Shown in pieces: positions 1 through 6,420 of a DNA stretch of 6,771 nt (position 1 is its first letter; the number at the start of each line of letters is the position of its first letter). The stretch is from Bryobacterales bacterium (lineage in GTDB: Bacteria; Acidobacteriota; Terriglobia; Bryobacterales; Bryobacteraceae). Location: assembly GCA_003487005.1 (NCBI GenBank), contig DNFG01000263.1, forward strand, positions 1 through 6,771, read 5' to 3'. The notes beneath the pieces were generated by a model. That model saw nothing but the letters and a program-made list of their open reading frames with translations, was not told the origin of the DNA and made no database searches. The position numbers were made by a program, and so were the translations under genes.

Positions 1-75
1 ATCGGCGCGGCAGAGGCGGGCGGCGAAGAAGTCGAGGAATTTCTGGCGGATCTCGTGACCGGTCACAGATACCAT
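1..75 (-). CDS. alaS: Alanyl-tRNA synthetase, N-terminal fragment cut by the window edge
   Basis: Reading leftwards from the ATG at 75 gives MVSV followed by TGHEIRQKFLDFFAAR. This is the near-invariant opening of bacterial alanyl-tRNA synthetase, the enzyme that charges tRNA-Ala in the cytoplasm. Family members usually begin at the TGxEIRQ segment, so the GTG at 66 is an equally possible start. Neither candidate has an obvious Shine-Dalgarno. Only 25 codons are visible; the catalytic domain lies beyond the left edge. The last six residues (LCRAD after R) do not match the GHxVVxSSS continuation normal for this family, so the first 15 or so bases may be an end artefact or a divergent sequence. 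The gene lies downstream of the Uma2 gene, separated by a small terminator-like hairpin. The call rests on the 16-residue match only. Confidence 0.6.
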   Translation of the reverse strand, partial: MVSVTGHEIRQKFLDFFAARLCRAD

Positions 76-95
76 TGTGACACAGCGGAGGGCAC

Positions 96-115
96 AAAAC
101 CCTGTTTTCAGGGGG
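96..115 (-). terminator. Small intrinsic terminator after the Uma2 gene
   Basis: On the minus strand, immediately after the TGA stop at 120-118, CCCTG (113-109) pairs with CAGGG (104-100) around an AAAA loop and is followed by TTTT (99-96). The stem is only 5 bp. Allowing a two-C bulge, flanking A residues can pair with the T-tract and lengthen it. It is a plausible but weak Rho-independent terminator between the Uma2 gene and alaS. Confidence 0.5.
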
Positions 116-117
116 TT

Positions 118-636
118 TCAGGGTTGCGGGAACAACTCGGCGGGCGGAATCGTGATCTGGTATTCGGGCAGCACCAGGGCGCCCGTTTCGCGCAGTCCAT
201 CGGAGTTGAATTCATACATCCGCCGCCCCTCCGGATCCACCACCCACACGTGCGCCACGCCCCAGTCGCGGTATTCACGAAGCTTTTCGAGCAGTACCGT
301 CATCCGGTCATCGGGCGAAAGGATCTCGATGGCGATGAAAGGTGGAGTATCCGGCACTTCCGCCTTCGGCCGGTCGTCAAGAAAGACCGCAAGATCGGGA
401 AGCCGGAACACGTCGGGAGCAAGGCGGTGCCTGACCTCACTGACCGGAATGAAGCGCGGAGCGCCGGACTGGCTGGACAGCCTCAGGAAAAGGGCTCCGA
501 GAAGGATCTGGATTTCACCGTGCGAAAAGGGCGGCATGGGTTTCTCAATGATCTCGCCGTGCACATACTCGCGGTCCCCGTCGGGCCACGAAGTCCGCAG
601 GTATTCCGAAACCGTCATGATGGCCTTGGCCGCCAT
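118..636 (-). CDS. Uma2-family (DUF820) PD-(D/E)XK nuclease-like protein
   Basis: A 172-residue cytoplasmic protein with the Uma2/DUF820 layout. It opens with a TVSEYL segment and a 'DGDREYVHGEII' strand-turn (residues 19-30). The restriction-endonuclease-like core follows: P80-D81 in 'RLPDLAVF', E104 in 'AIEILSPDD' and K118 in the following helix ('LLEKLREYRDWGV'). These are the D, E and K expected of a PD-(D/E)XK site. It ends with the family's 'VWVVDPEGRRMYEF' strand. Length is typical for the family. Members are often present in many copies in cyanobacteria and Acidobacteriota; their biological role is not established, so nuclease activity is inferred from the fold. The ATG at 636 is chosen; M7 is an alternative. 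No strong Shine-Dalgarno is visible. A TATTAC box (651-646) lies so close to the start that, if it is a -10 element, the mRNA would be nearly leaderless. The gene is bracketed by terminators, suggesting a monocistronic unit. Confidence 0.88.
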   Translation of the reverse strand: MAAKAIMTVSEYLRTSWPDGDREYVHGEIIEKPMPPFSHGEIQILLGALFLRLSSQSGAPRFIPVSEVRHRLAPDVFRLPDLAVFLDDRPKAEVPDTPPFIAIEILSPDDRMTVLLEKLREYRDWGVAHVWVVDPEGRRMYEFNSDGLRETGALVLPEYQITIPPAELFPQP

Positions 637-653
637 GTCTTCATCGTAATAGG

Positions 654-688
654 AAAACGGGCGGGGCTCGCGAAAGCCCCGCCCGTTT
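654..688 (-). terminator. Strong intrinsic terminator of the TonB-dependent receptor gene
   Basis: A perfect 14-bp inverted repeat: AAACGGGCGGGGCT (655-668) against AGCCCCGCCCGTTT (675-688), with a 6-nt loop. In the minus direction the stem ends in TTTT (657-654). It lies 20 bases past the TAG stop at 711-709 and before the Uma2 start at 636, so it should end the receptor transcript. The opposite strand has only TTT followed by GGG, so it is mainly one-directional. Confidence 0.88.
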
Positions 689-708
689 GGGTATGAACTA
701 ACGGCTGA

Positions 709-3700
709 CTACCACTCGTAACGCAGCGCGAACTGCATGACGCGCGGCAGGCTGAGCGTGTCCGTGTAGCGGCCAAACGAGCCGAGGTTCGACAGGTCAG
801 CCGTGGCCGACAGCGGGTCGAAGCGGACCGAGTTGGTCACGTTGAACACTTCCCAGCGGAACTGGAGCGTCTGCGCTTCGGTGATGTTAAAGCGCTTGCC
901 GAGGCCGAGGTCGATGTTGAAGTTGCCATCGCCGCGGACGATGTTACGGCCGCCCGTCTGGCCGGGAGCCGTGAAGCTGAAGGCCTTCACGGCGGCCGCG
1001 GGATCCTGGAAGATGTTCACGCCGCCACGGCCGCCCGGAGGCGCCGGAGCGCTCTTGTTGGTGCCGTCGGCAAACGTGTCAACCGCGGTGGCGTACCCGG
1101 TGATGTTCCAGTTGGTCGGCCAGAAGCGGCCGTTACCGACCGACGTCGGCAGGCCGGAAGCCTGACGGTAGAGGCCGCTCAACTGCCAGCCACCAACGAT
1201 GGCGTTCAGCAGTCCGTTCTCGGTGCTCCATTTCTCGCCCTTGCCGAACGGCAAGCCATACACGAAGTTGGCATTCCACTGGTGACGGGCGTCGTAGTCC
1301 GAAGGCGCCCGGAACTGGCGGCGGCTGAAGGCGTTCGTGATGATGCCTTGCGTGCCGGTGGAGTTCTCGGGAGTCGAGGCCATGTCGATGGACTTCGACC
1401 AGGTGTAGTTGAGTTCAACCTGGTCCCCATCGGTCCAGCGCTTGCGGGCAGTCAACTGGAAGGCATTGTAGCTGCCGAAGCCGATCGACCGGAGCGTCCG
1501 CAGGTAGCTGTACTGGCGGTTGTACATCGCATAGGGCCCCAGCTTCGAGCACGCCGGGTAGCAGAACACGTCCATGCCATAAAGCGCATACGTGTAGTCT
1601 GGTGCGTTGTACGCGTACTCGTCATAAGCCGCCTGGGTGGCGGTCATGGTCGAGGTAGCCAGACCCGGGAACATGTTCTCCCAGAAAGGCATGCGCGGAA
1701 TCTGCGAGATCGGCGTCCCGGCATTGACGTGATTGTGCAGCATCGAAGCCGCCTCAAAGTACGTCTGGCCGGAGGCCGGGTCGCGCAAGTTTGTCGGCAT
1801 CGCGATGTCTTCGCTGATCAGCGAGCGGCGCGACTGCCGGCCCACATAGCCAGCCTGCACGAAGTATCCATTGCCAAACTCGCGGCCAATGGAGAAGTTC
1901 ATGTTCATCGTGTACGGCATGTTCAGCGCGTCGTCCAGACTGTTGATGATCGCGAACACGTTCGGAGCCTGCGCCGGGAATCCGGCCGGGGGGGCTGGCA
2001 GCAGCAGACCGTCGGGGATCCGGTTCAGTCCCACGTAGCGGGGTGCGGTGGCGAGGTCGAGGCGGGCCGACGGATTCGTCAAGGACGTTGACAACCCGAA
2101 GGCGCTGGCATCGTAGTTGGTGATCAGACCCGCGCCCATCACGTCATAGAACATGCCCCAGCCCGCGCGAATGGAGGTCTTCTGGTCGGGCGAGTAGGCC
2201 ACCGACAGACGGGGAGCGAAGTTCTTCTTGTGGAACGGATACAGGTCGCGGCCACCATCCTGCTCCTTGAGAACGTAGGTGACCGGGGTCACCTGGTCCT
2301 GGGACTGGCCCGCGTTGGCAAAAGCCACACGGTCATTGAACCACTCGTTCAGAGGCTGCCGGGAAACCGTCTGGATCCCGTTGGCTTCATAGATCGGAGG
2401 CATCAGCGACCAGCGCAGGCCACCGGTGATGGTCAGGTTGCGCGTGACGCGCCACGTGTCCTGGAAGTAGAGTTCGTACTCTTCAGCGTTGAACTGGCGA
2501 ACAATGGGTGCTCCGATCGGAAGCGCCGAACCGTCCTTGTTGTAGTTATAAACGGCATTGCCCTGCGTCACGATGCCCATTACGGCCATCGCGGCGTCGC
2601 GGTAAGCCACACGGCCGGCGGCGGCCATGTCCGGGAACGGCGCGTTCAGAGGAGCGCCGGAACCCGTCAGCCACGAAGAGTTCGTGCTGGCCGAGGGGAA
2701 AGAGTTGGCATAGTTGGTCCGGTTGTTGCGGATGATGCGCATCTGCGCGCCCATCTTCAACTCGTGCTTACCCTTGTTCCAGGTGAAGTCGTTCGAGAAC
2801 GTATGCACGGGCGTCGTCCGGATGAAGGCGCGCGCGCTGCCCTGCGGCAGGTCGATCGAACGGAAGCTCACGAACGGCTGGTCGGAAATGCCCGTGTTTT
2901 CAAAGGAGACACGCGTGATGCCGTACCGGAACACGTTCACCTTGTTCGCGGCGAACACCGAGTTCAGACCGACTGCGATCCCACGGGGAGCCTGCAAGTT
3001 GGTGTTGTTCGGCGGCAGACCAGGGAACTGGGGAGCGCCCATGTTCTTGTCGTCCTGCAGGTTGCCGCGAATGAACGCCTGATGCTTGCCCTCTCGGTCG
3101 AGGTAGGCATCCAGTTTGGCAATGTAGGTGGCCGAATCGAATCGCACAGGTGCGTTGAAACGGAAACCCGAGTAGTTGATGCCGTCACCCGCGGTGGCCT
3201 CGTTCGGCAGCGGATACTGGTTCAGCACCTGCAAAGCCGCTTGATTCGGGCCAATCCCCAGCGGGTCCACACGGGAAGCCAGTTCCTGCGGGGTCACCGT
3301 GGCGATCGAGCCATCCGAGCGAATGTAGCGAACAATGCCCTGGCGCAGGGTGGCCGTCGGAACCGTGCGCAGCACGCTATCCTCACGACGATCCTTGCGG
3401 CCTTCATAGTTGCCAAAGATGAACATCCGGTTCTTCACGATCGGCGCACCCAGAGAAGCACCGTAGATGTTCCGGTTCAGCTTCGCCAGCGGAACACCGT
3501 TCGGGTTCTGCGCGCTGACCGCCGAGTTATTGAAAAAGCTGTTCGCGTTCGTGATCTTGTTGCGCACGAACCAGTAAGCCGAACCATGCACTTCGTTCGT
3601 GCCCGACTTCGTCACCAGCGCGATCTGCGCGCCCGAAGAGCGGCCCTGATCGGCGTTGGCGTTCGTCGTCACCACGCGGAACTCCTGCACGGAGTCCAGC

Positions 3701-4326
3701 GTCACGCGAAGCACCGAGGTGAACGGATCGCGGTTCTGCTGATCATTCACGTCCACGCCATCCAGCGTGACGTTCGCCTGATCGCTCTTGCCGCCATTCA
3801 CGTTGCCGCCCCGGTAGCTGCCCTGGAGATTGTCACCCGCGTAGGTGACGCCCGGCTGCAGCGCCAGCAGGCCAACCACGTTGCGCGCTTCAAACGGAAG
3901 CTGAAGCACCGGCTTCGTGCCGAACGTGTTGCCCACCGTCGCGTCCACCGTGTTGATCTGCGTGGCTTCCGCCGAAACAGACACCGTCTCGCTGACGGCG
4001 CCCACTTCCAGGCGGATGTTCTGCGTCACCGGCGTGTTCACCAGCAGGCGGAGGTTGTCCACCGCCGTGGTCGAAAAACCAGGAGCAGCCACGCTGAGCC
4101 GGTAGTTGCCAGGTTGAACCTGAGGCAGATTGTAAGCGCCTGAGCCATCGGTCGTCGTCGACCGCGTGGCGCCAGAGTCCAGGTTCAGAATTTCAACAGT
4201 CGCTCCAACCACCGCCGCACCCGACGGATCGGTGACGGTGCCGGAGATCTGAGTCAAGCCCTGCCCGAACAGCGCGGTGGTGGCTGCCAGGAAAACAAAG
4301 AGCCGCATCAGCACAGATAAATTCAC
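709..4326 (-). CDS. Oar-like TonB-dependent outer-membrane receptor with N-terminal carboxypeptidase-regulatory domain
   Basis: An intact 1205-residue protein. Residues 1-22 form a signal peptide (R8, hydrophobic 9-20, then GQG). Residues about 26-108 are a carboxypeptidase regulatory-like beta-sandwich ('ISGTVTDPSGAAVVGATV', 'QPGNYRLSV.APGF'). 'ETVSVSAEA' at 113-121 resembles a TonB box. The plug spans about 128-245 and includes 'NVTLDGVDVND' (185-195) and 'VTKSGTNEVHGSAYWFVRN'. The rest is a large beta-barrel with the acidobacterial-type segments 'NYTWSKSID' and 'YGLPFGKGE'. It ends in an aromatic residue (YEW), as outer-membrane barrels do. Such receptors import large substrates (glycans, peptides, siderophores) across the outer membrane using TonB-ExbBD; the substrate cannot be told from sequence, and no partner SusD or hydrolase gene is adjacent. 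The start is GTG: GGGGAG lies four bases upstream, whereas the ATG at M7 would be 22 bases from it. There are only two cysteines, in 'FCYPACS'. Confidence 0.93.
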   Translation of the reverse strand: MNLSVLMRLFVFLAATTALFGQGLTQISGTVTDPSGAAVVGATVEILNLDSGATRSTTTDGSGAYNLPQVQPGNYRLSVAAPGFSTTAVDNLRLLVNTPVTQNIRLEVGAVSETVSVSAEATQINTVDATVGNTFGTKPVLQLPFEARNVVGLLALQPGVTYAGDNLQGSYRGGNVNGGKSDQANVTLDGVDVNDQQNRDPFTSVLRVTLDSVQEFRVVTTNANADQGRSSGAQIALVTKSGTNEVHGSAYWFVRNKITNANSFFNNSAVSAQNPNGVPLAKLNRNIYGASLGAPIVKNRMFIFGNYEGRKDRREDSVLRTVPTATLRQGIVRYIRSDGSIATVTPQELASRVDPLGIGPNQAALQVLNQYPLPNEATAGDGINYSGFRFNAPVRFDSATYIAKLDAYLDREGKHQAFIRGNLQDDKNMGAPQFPGLPPNNTNLQAPRGIAVGLNSVFAANKVNVFRYGITRVSFENTGISDQPFVSFRSIDLPQGSARAFIRTTPVHTFSNDFTWNKGKHELKMGAQMRIIRNNRTNYANSFPSASTNSSWLTGSGAPLNAPFPDMAAAGRVAYRDAAMAVMGIVTQGNAVYNYNKDGSALPIGAPIVRQFNAEEYELYFQDTWRVTRNLTITGGLRWSLMPPIYEANGIQTVSRQPLNEWFNDRVAFANAGQSQDQVTPVTYVLKEQDGGRDLYPFHKKNFAPRLSVAYSPDQKTSIRAGWGMFYDVMGAGLITNYDASAFGLSTSLTNPSARLDLATAPRYVGLNRIPDGLLLPAPPAGFPAQAPNVFAIINSLDDALNMPYTMNMNFSIGREFGNGYFVQAGYVGRQSRRSLISEDIAMPTNLRDPASGQTYFEAASMLHNHVNAGTPISQIPRMPFWENMFPGLATSTMTATQAAYDEYAYNAPDYTYALYGMDVFCYPACSKLGPYAMYNRQYSYLRTLRSIGFGSYNAFQLTARKRWTDGDQVELNYTWSKSIDMASTPENSTGTQGIITNAFSRRQFRAPSDYDARHQWNANFVYGLPFGKGEKWSTENGLLNAIVGGWQLSGLYRQASGLPTSVGNGRFWPTNWNITGYATAVDTFADGTNKSAPAPPGGRGGVNIFQDPAAAVKAFSFTAPGQTGGRNIVRGDGNFNIDLGLGKRFNITEAQTLQFRWEVFNVTNSVRFDPLSATADLSNLGSFGRYTDTLSLPRVMQFALRYEW

Positions 4327-4330
4327 GTGT

Positions 4331-4336
4331 CTCCCC
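4331..4336 (-). promoter_or_regulatory. Shine-Dalgarno fixing the GTG start of the receptor gene
   Basis: Minus-strand GGGGAG (4336-4331) inside a purine-rich run AGGAAAGGGGAG is followed by ACAC and then GTG (4326-4324). The 4-nt spacing supports GTG over the in-frame ATG 18 bases later. Confidence 0.8.
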
Positions 4337-4337
4337 T

Positions 4338-4413
4338 TTCCTTTGTTAGGAAGGAACTCCCAAAGTCCGCCCCGGATGGAGCGGGTTCTTCCCAGGGCCC
4401 GCGTGTGGACGCG
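4338..4413 (-). promoter_or_regulatory. Hairpin-rich 5' leader of the receptor gene
   Basis: Three short inverted repeats lie between the predicted promoter and the start codon. CGCGT/ACGCG (4400-4404 with 4409-4413) has a 4-nt loop. GCGGG/CCCGC (4381-4385 with 4398-4402) has a 12-nt loop and overlaps the first. TTCCTT/AAGGAA (4338-4343 with 4351-4356) has a 7-nt loop and directly abuts the Shine-Dalgarno. GTGG (4405-4408) can also pair with CCAC (4417-4420), competing with the CGCGT hairpin. No known riboswitch family is recognised. The pairings are seen directly; a regulatory role is speculative. Confidence 0.35.
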
Positions 4414-4433
4414 AAACCACGGGATAATTTATC

Positions 4434-4462
4434 AGTTAACCGTTCCTGTTCACAACTGTCAA
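4434..4462 (-). promoter_or_regulatory. Predicted sigma-70 promoter of the receptor gene
   Basis: On the minus strand a perfect -35 TTGACA (4462-4457) is followed by a 17-nt spacer and a weak -10 TTAACT (4439-4434), then AT-rich sequence. A start near 4427 would give a leader of about 100 nt. The -10 matches the consensus at only three of six positions, so the call depends on the -35 box, the ideal spacing and the position in the only gap upstream of the gene. Confidence 0.45.
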
Positions 4463-4736
4463 TCAAAATTAGTACTTGTGCCCATCGAAATGCGTTATGA
4501 GTGAAGTTTCATGGGCAAGAATTAATATTCAATCATTAGCAGAAGGCGGTAACTGAAGATACTACCCGATGCCAATGTAGAAACAGTGGCTTGACTGCGC
4601 CCGCCCCGCCGAGGCATGCCCCTTATAGGCATAAGATGTTTATAATCATCATTTTACAGAACTTTCGAGATAGCGATCCACGCCTGAGAAAGTCAAGAGA
4701 CTACAATCTACCTATCAACGGTAGGGATTGAGGAGT
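4463..4736. other. AT-richer intergenic region between pyrF and the receptor gene
   Basis: No convincing gene, tRNA or known RNA family is visible here. Base composition is clearly more AT-rich than the surrounding genes. After the pyrF stop there is a weak CTACC/GGTAG hairpin (4708-4712 with 4720-4724) without a T-tract, so no clear pyrF terminator. Other items are the palindrome GGCATGCC (4613-4620), an ATGCC/GGCAT inverted repeat (4616-4620 with 4628-4632), and a TATAAT on the plus strand (4641-4646) with no matching -35. It probably holds upstream regulatory sequence for the receptor gene, but I cannot name a regulator. Confidence 0.5.
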
Positions 4737-5423
4737 TCACCCCCGAATATCGGAGAGTATTCTGCGGGCAGCGGCAGCGGGGTCGGCGGCGCGGGTGATT
4801 TCGCGGCCGATCACGAGATAGTTGGCTCCACTCGCGAGTGCCTCGGCGGGGGTCGCGACCCGCTGCTGGTCGCCGGGGTCGGCGCCGGGGGAGCGGACAC
4901 CGGGAGTGACGAGTATCGCACCGGGTCCGGCAAGCACTCTTAACCGGGCCACTTCCAGGGGCGAGCAGACCAGTCCATCAGCGCCTGCATCGATCGCTTT
5001 CCGGGCGAGAAATTCAACCTGCCCGGCCACGGTCCTCCCGGTAACCCCCAAATCCTCGACGTCTGACTGATTGAAGCTGGTCAGGACGGTGACGGCGAGA
5101 ACACGGAGCTGCGAACCTTCGGCGGCGGCGCGGGCGGCGCGGACGACCTGAGGATGGGCGTGAACCGTCAACAGCGATGCACCGAGTTCGGCGGCGCGGG
5201 TGGCGGCGCGTTTGACGGTCTCGCTGATGTCATACATCTTGAGGTCGAGGAAGACCTGTTTGCCGCCAGAGGTCAATTCGCGGACGATCGAAGGGCCTTC
5301 GGCGGTGAAGAGTTCAAGTCCGACTTTGTAGAAGCCGATCGAAGTGCCGAGGGCGGCGACGAGCGAGCGCGCCTCGGCGGCTTCGAGATCGAGCGCGGCG
5401 ATCAGGGGATTGGCATTGGTCAT
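4737..5423 (-). CDS. pyrF: Orotidine 5'-phosphate decarboxylase
   Basis: Catalyses the last step of de novo UMP synthesis, decarboxylating OMP to UMP in the cytoplasm as a TIM-barrel dimer. The 228-residue length fits the bacterial short (group I) form. The charged catalytic network is complete: D12 ('IAALDL'), K33 ('FYKVGLELF'), and the signature D60-x-K62-x-x-D65 ('FLDLKMYDISETV'). Phosphate-side elements are present: 'TPGVRSPG' (173-180), D185-Q186-Q-R188 and 'YLVIGREI' (202-209). Two small departures from common family sequences are S67 in place of the usual Pro after DI, and 'VHAHPQ' where many members have VHAxGG. Neither affects the catalytic residues. The ATG at 5423-5421 overlaps the selD stop in ATGA and lacks a good Shine-Dalgarno, so translation is probably coupled to selD. 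The stop is TGA at 4739-4737. Confidence 0.95.
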   Translation of the reverse strand: MTNANPLIAALDLEAAEARSLVAALGTSIGFYKVGLELFTAEGPSIVRELTSGGKQVFLDLKMYDISETVKRAATRAAELGASLLTVHAHPQVVRAARAAAEGSQLRVLAVTVLTSFNQSDVEDLGVTGRTVAGQVEFLARKAIDAGADGLVCSPLEVARLRVLAGPGAILVTPGVRSPGADPGDQQRVATPAEALASGANYLVIGREITRAADPAAAARRILSDIRG

Positions 5424-6403
5424 ACGAGTACAAGGGGAGCTTCGGCGCGTTCAGTGACGCGGCCGATCACGGAGTAACCCTCGGGCGGAGGACCGGGGAG
5501 GGCGAGCAGGAGGCCGCCGGAGGTCTGCGGGTCGTAAAGCAGGGCTTCGAGTTCGGCGGGAATGATGCCGCGGGCGTGGACACAGCCGCTGATGAACTCG
5601 CGGTTGTTCTTGAGACCGCCGGGTTGGGCGCCCCCGGCGGCATAGTGGAGCGCGCCGGGCAGCAGGGGGACAGCCAGAGCGTCGATCTCGAGAGTGACGC
5701 CGGAGGCAAGGGCCATTTCCCGGGCATGGCCGAGGAGGCCGAAGCCGGTGATATCGGTCGCGCCGTGGGGCGCCAGCGCGCAGCGGTTCAGGCCGAGCAT
5801 GGACTGAATTGCGCCCTCGACGTGATCCGGAGCGGCGATGCCGCGCTTGAGCGCGGTGGCAATCACGCCGGTACCCAGCGATTTGGTGAGAACGAGCGTG
5901 TCGCCGGGTTGGGCGCCGGCGTTGGTCCAGAGGTGATCGGGGTGAACGAGGCCGGTGATGGAGTAGCCGAACTTGATTTCGTCATCGTTGACGGAGTGGC
6001 CGCCGGCGAGGACACAACCGGCCTCGATCAGCTTTTCCGCGCCGCCCCGGAGGATGGCTTCGAGGTCGTCGAGGTCTCCCTGGGCGGGGTAACAGAGAAT
6101 GGAGAGGGCGGTCAGGGGTCTGCCGCCCATCGCGTAGACGTCGCTGAGGGCGTTGGCTGCGGCGATAGCGCCGAAGGTGGCGGGATCGTCGACGATGGGA
6201 GTGAAGAAGTCGGCGGTCTGCACGAGGGCACACTCCGGCGTGAGCTTGAAGACGCCGGCATCGTCGGCGGTATCAAACCCGACCAGCAGGTTGGGGTCCT
6301 TGAGCCGGGGAATGCCCGGCAAAACGCGGTCCAAAACCTTTGGACCCAGCTTGGACGCTCAACCGGCGGCTTTTACGTGAGCGGTGAGCTTCTTCATCGA
6401 CAT
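5420..6403 (-). CDS. selD: Selenophosphate synthetase containing selenocysteine (in-frame TGA read as Sec15)
   Basis: SelD makes selenophosphate, the selenium donor for Sec-tRNA and selenouridine, from selenide and ATP in the cytoplasm. Reading from the ATG at 6403 gives [14 protein letters not shown], then TGA, then [13 protein letters not shown]. This aligns with the E. coli SelD N-terminus, so TGA falls on catalytic Cys17 (Sec in many homologues) and K18 on the essential Lys20. The full product is 327 residues. The rest is canonical: D48 in 'TADDAGVF', '[12 protein letters not shown]' (63-74), '[12 protein letters not shown]' (83-94, D88), 'LAGGHS' (132-137), '[11 protein letters not shown]' (216-226, D217) and '[11 protein letters not shown]' (291-301). 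Stopping at the TGA and restarting at TTG 6334 would remove the catalytic Sec/Lys loop, so that reading is rejected. M3 (ATG at 6397) is an alternative start; the Shine-Dalgarno is weak (GAAAG). The gene begins 17 nt after the upstream frame's stop and ends overlapping pyrF by ATGA. Confidence 0.93.
6328..6346 (-). promoter_or_regulatory. Bacterial SECIS element in selD mRNA
   Basis: On the minus strand GGTCCAAA (6346-6339) pairs perfectly with TTTGGACC (6335-6328) around a 3-nt loop, GGT (6338-6336). The loop begins after 20 nt following the UGA, within the range for bacterial SECIS hairpins, which lie directly 3' of the UGA inside the coding region. It has the G at the loop's start that SelB recognises. 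The E. coli fdhF element also carries GGU in its apical loop. Unlike fdhF there is no bulged U in this 8-bp stem. SelB binding is inferred from structure and position, not shown. Confidence 0.8.
6359..6361 (-). other. Selenocysteine-encoding UGA codon of selD
   Basis: Minus-strand TGA (6361-6359), in frame with the SelD body and with the N-terminal codons from ATG 6403, is preceded by Gly14 and followed by Ala-Ser-Lys. That is the G-[C/U]-x-x-K arrangement of SelD active sites. The SECIS hairpin lies just downstream. No other stop interrupts 6403 to 5423. Confidence 0.88.
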
Positions 6404-6420
6404 CGAACGGTTCTTTCAGT

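Noticed and set aside
55..696. Two overlapping plus-strand open frames across the Uma2 gene
   Set aside because: They lie opposite the Uma2 gene, whose protein matches a known family with its catalytic residues in place.
2230..4143. A very long open frame (over 600 codons) on the plus strand, plus another at 1282-2091
   Set aside because: Both are antisense to the well-supported receptor gene. Their proteins are Arg/His/Val-rich with no recognisable domain, the usual by-product of strong GC bias at codon positions.
4579..4591. GCCACTG on the minus strand, reminiscent of a conserved cobalamin-riboswitch segment, upstream of a TonB-dependent receptor
   Set aside because: The other required boxes (the GGTG-AA-TCC region and the AG-C-GGAGACC-GCC B12 box) are absent, so this is a chance 7-mer.
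4641..4646. Perfect TATAAT on the plus strand
   Set aside because: No -35 at suitable spacing, and no plus-strand gene downstream; expected by chance in an AT-rich gap.
5420..6334. selD as a 304-residue protein starting at TTG 6334
   Set aside because: It would lack the catalytic Sec/Cys and Lys. The frame continues through TGA into the conserved SelD N-terminus with an ATG start.
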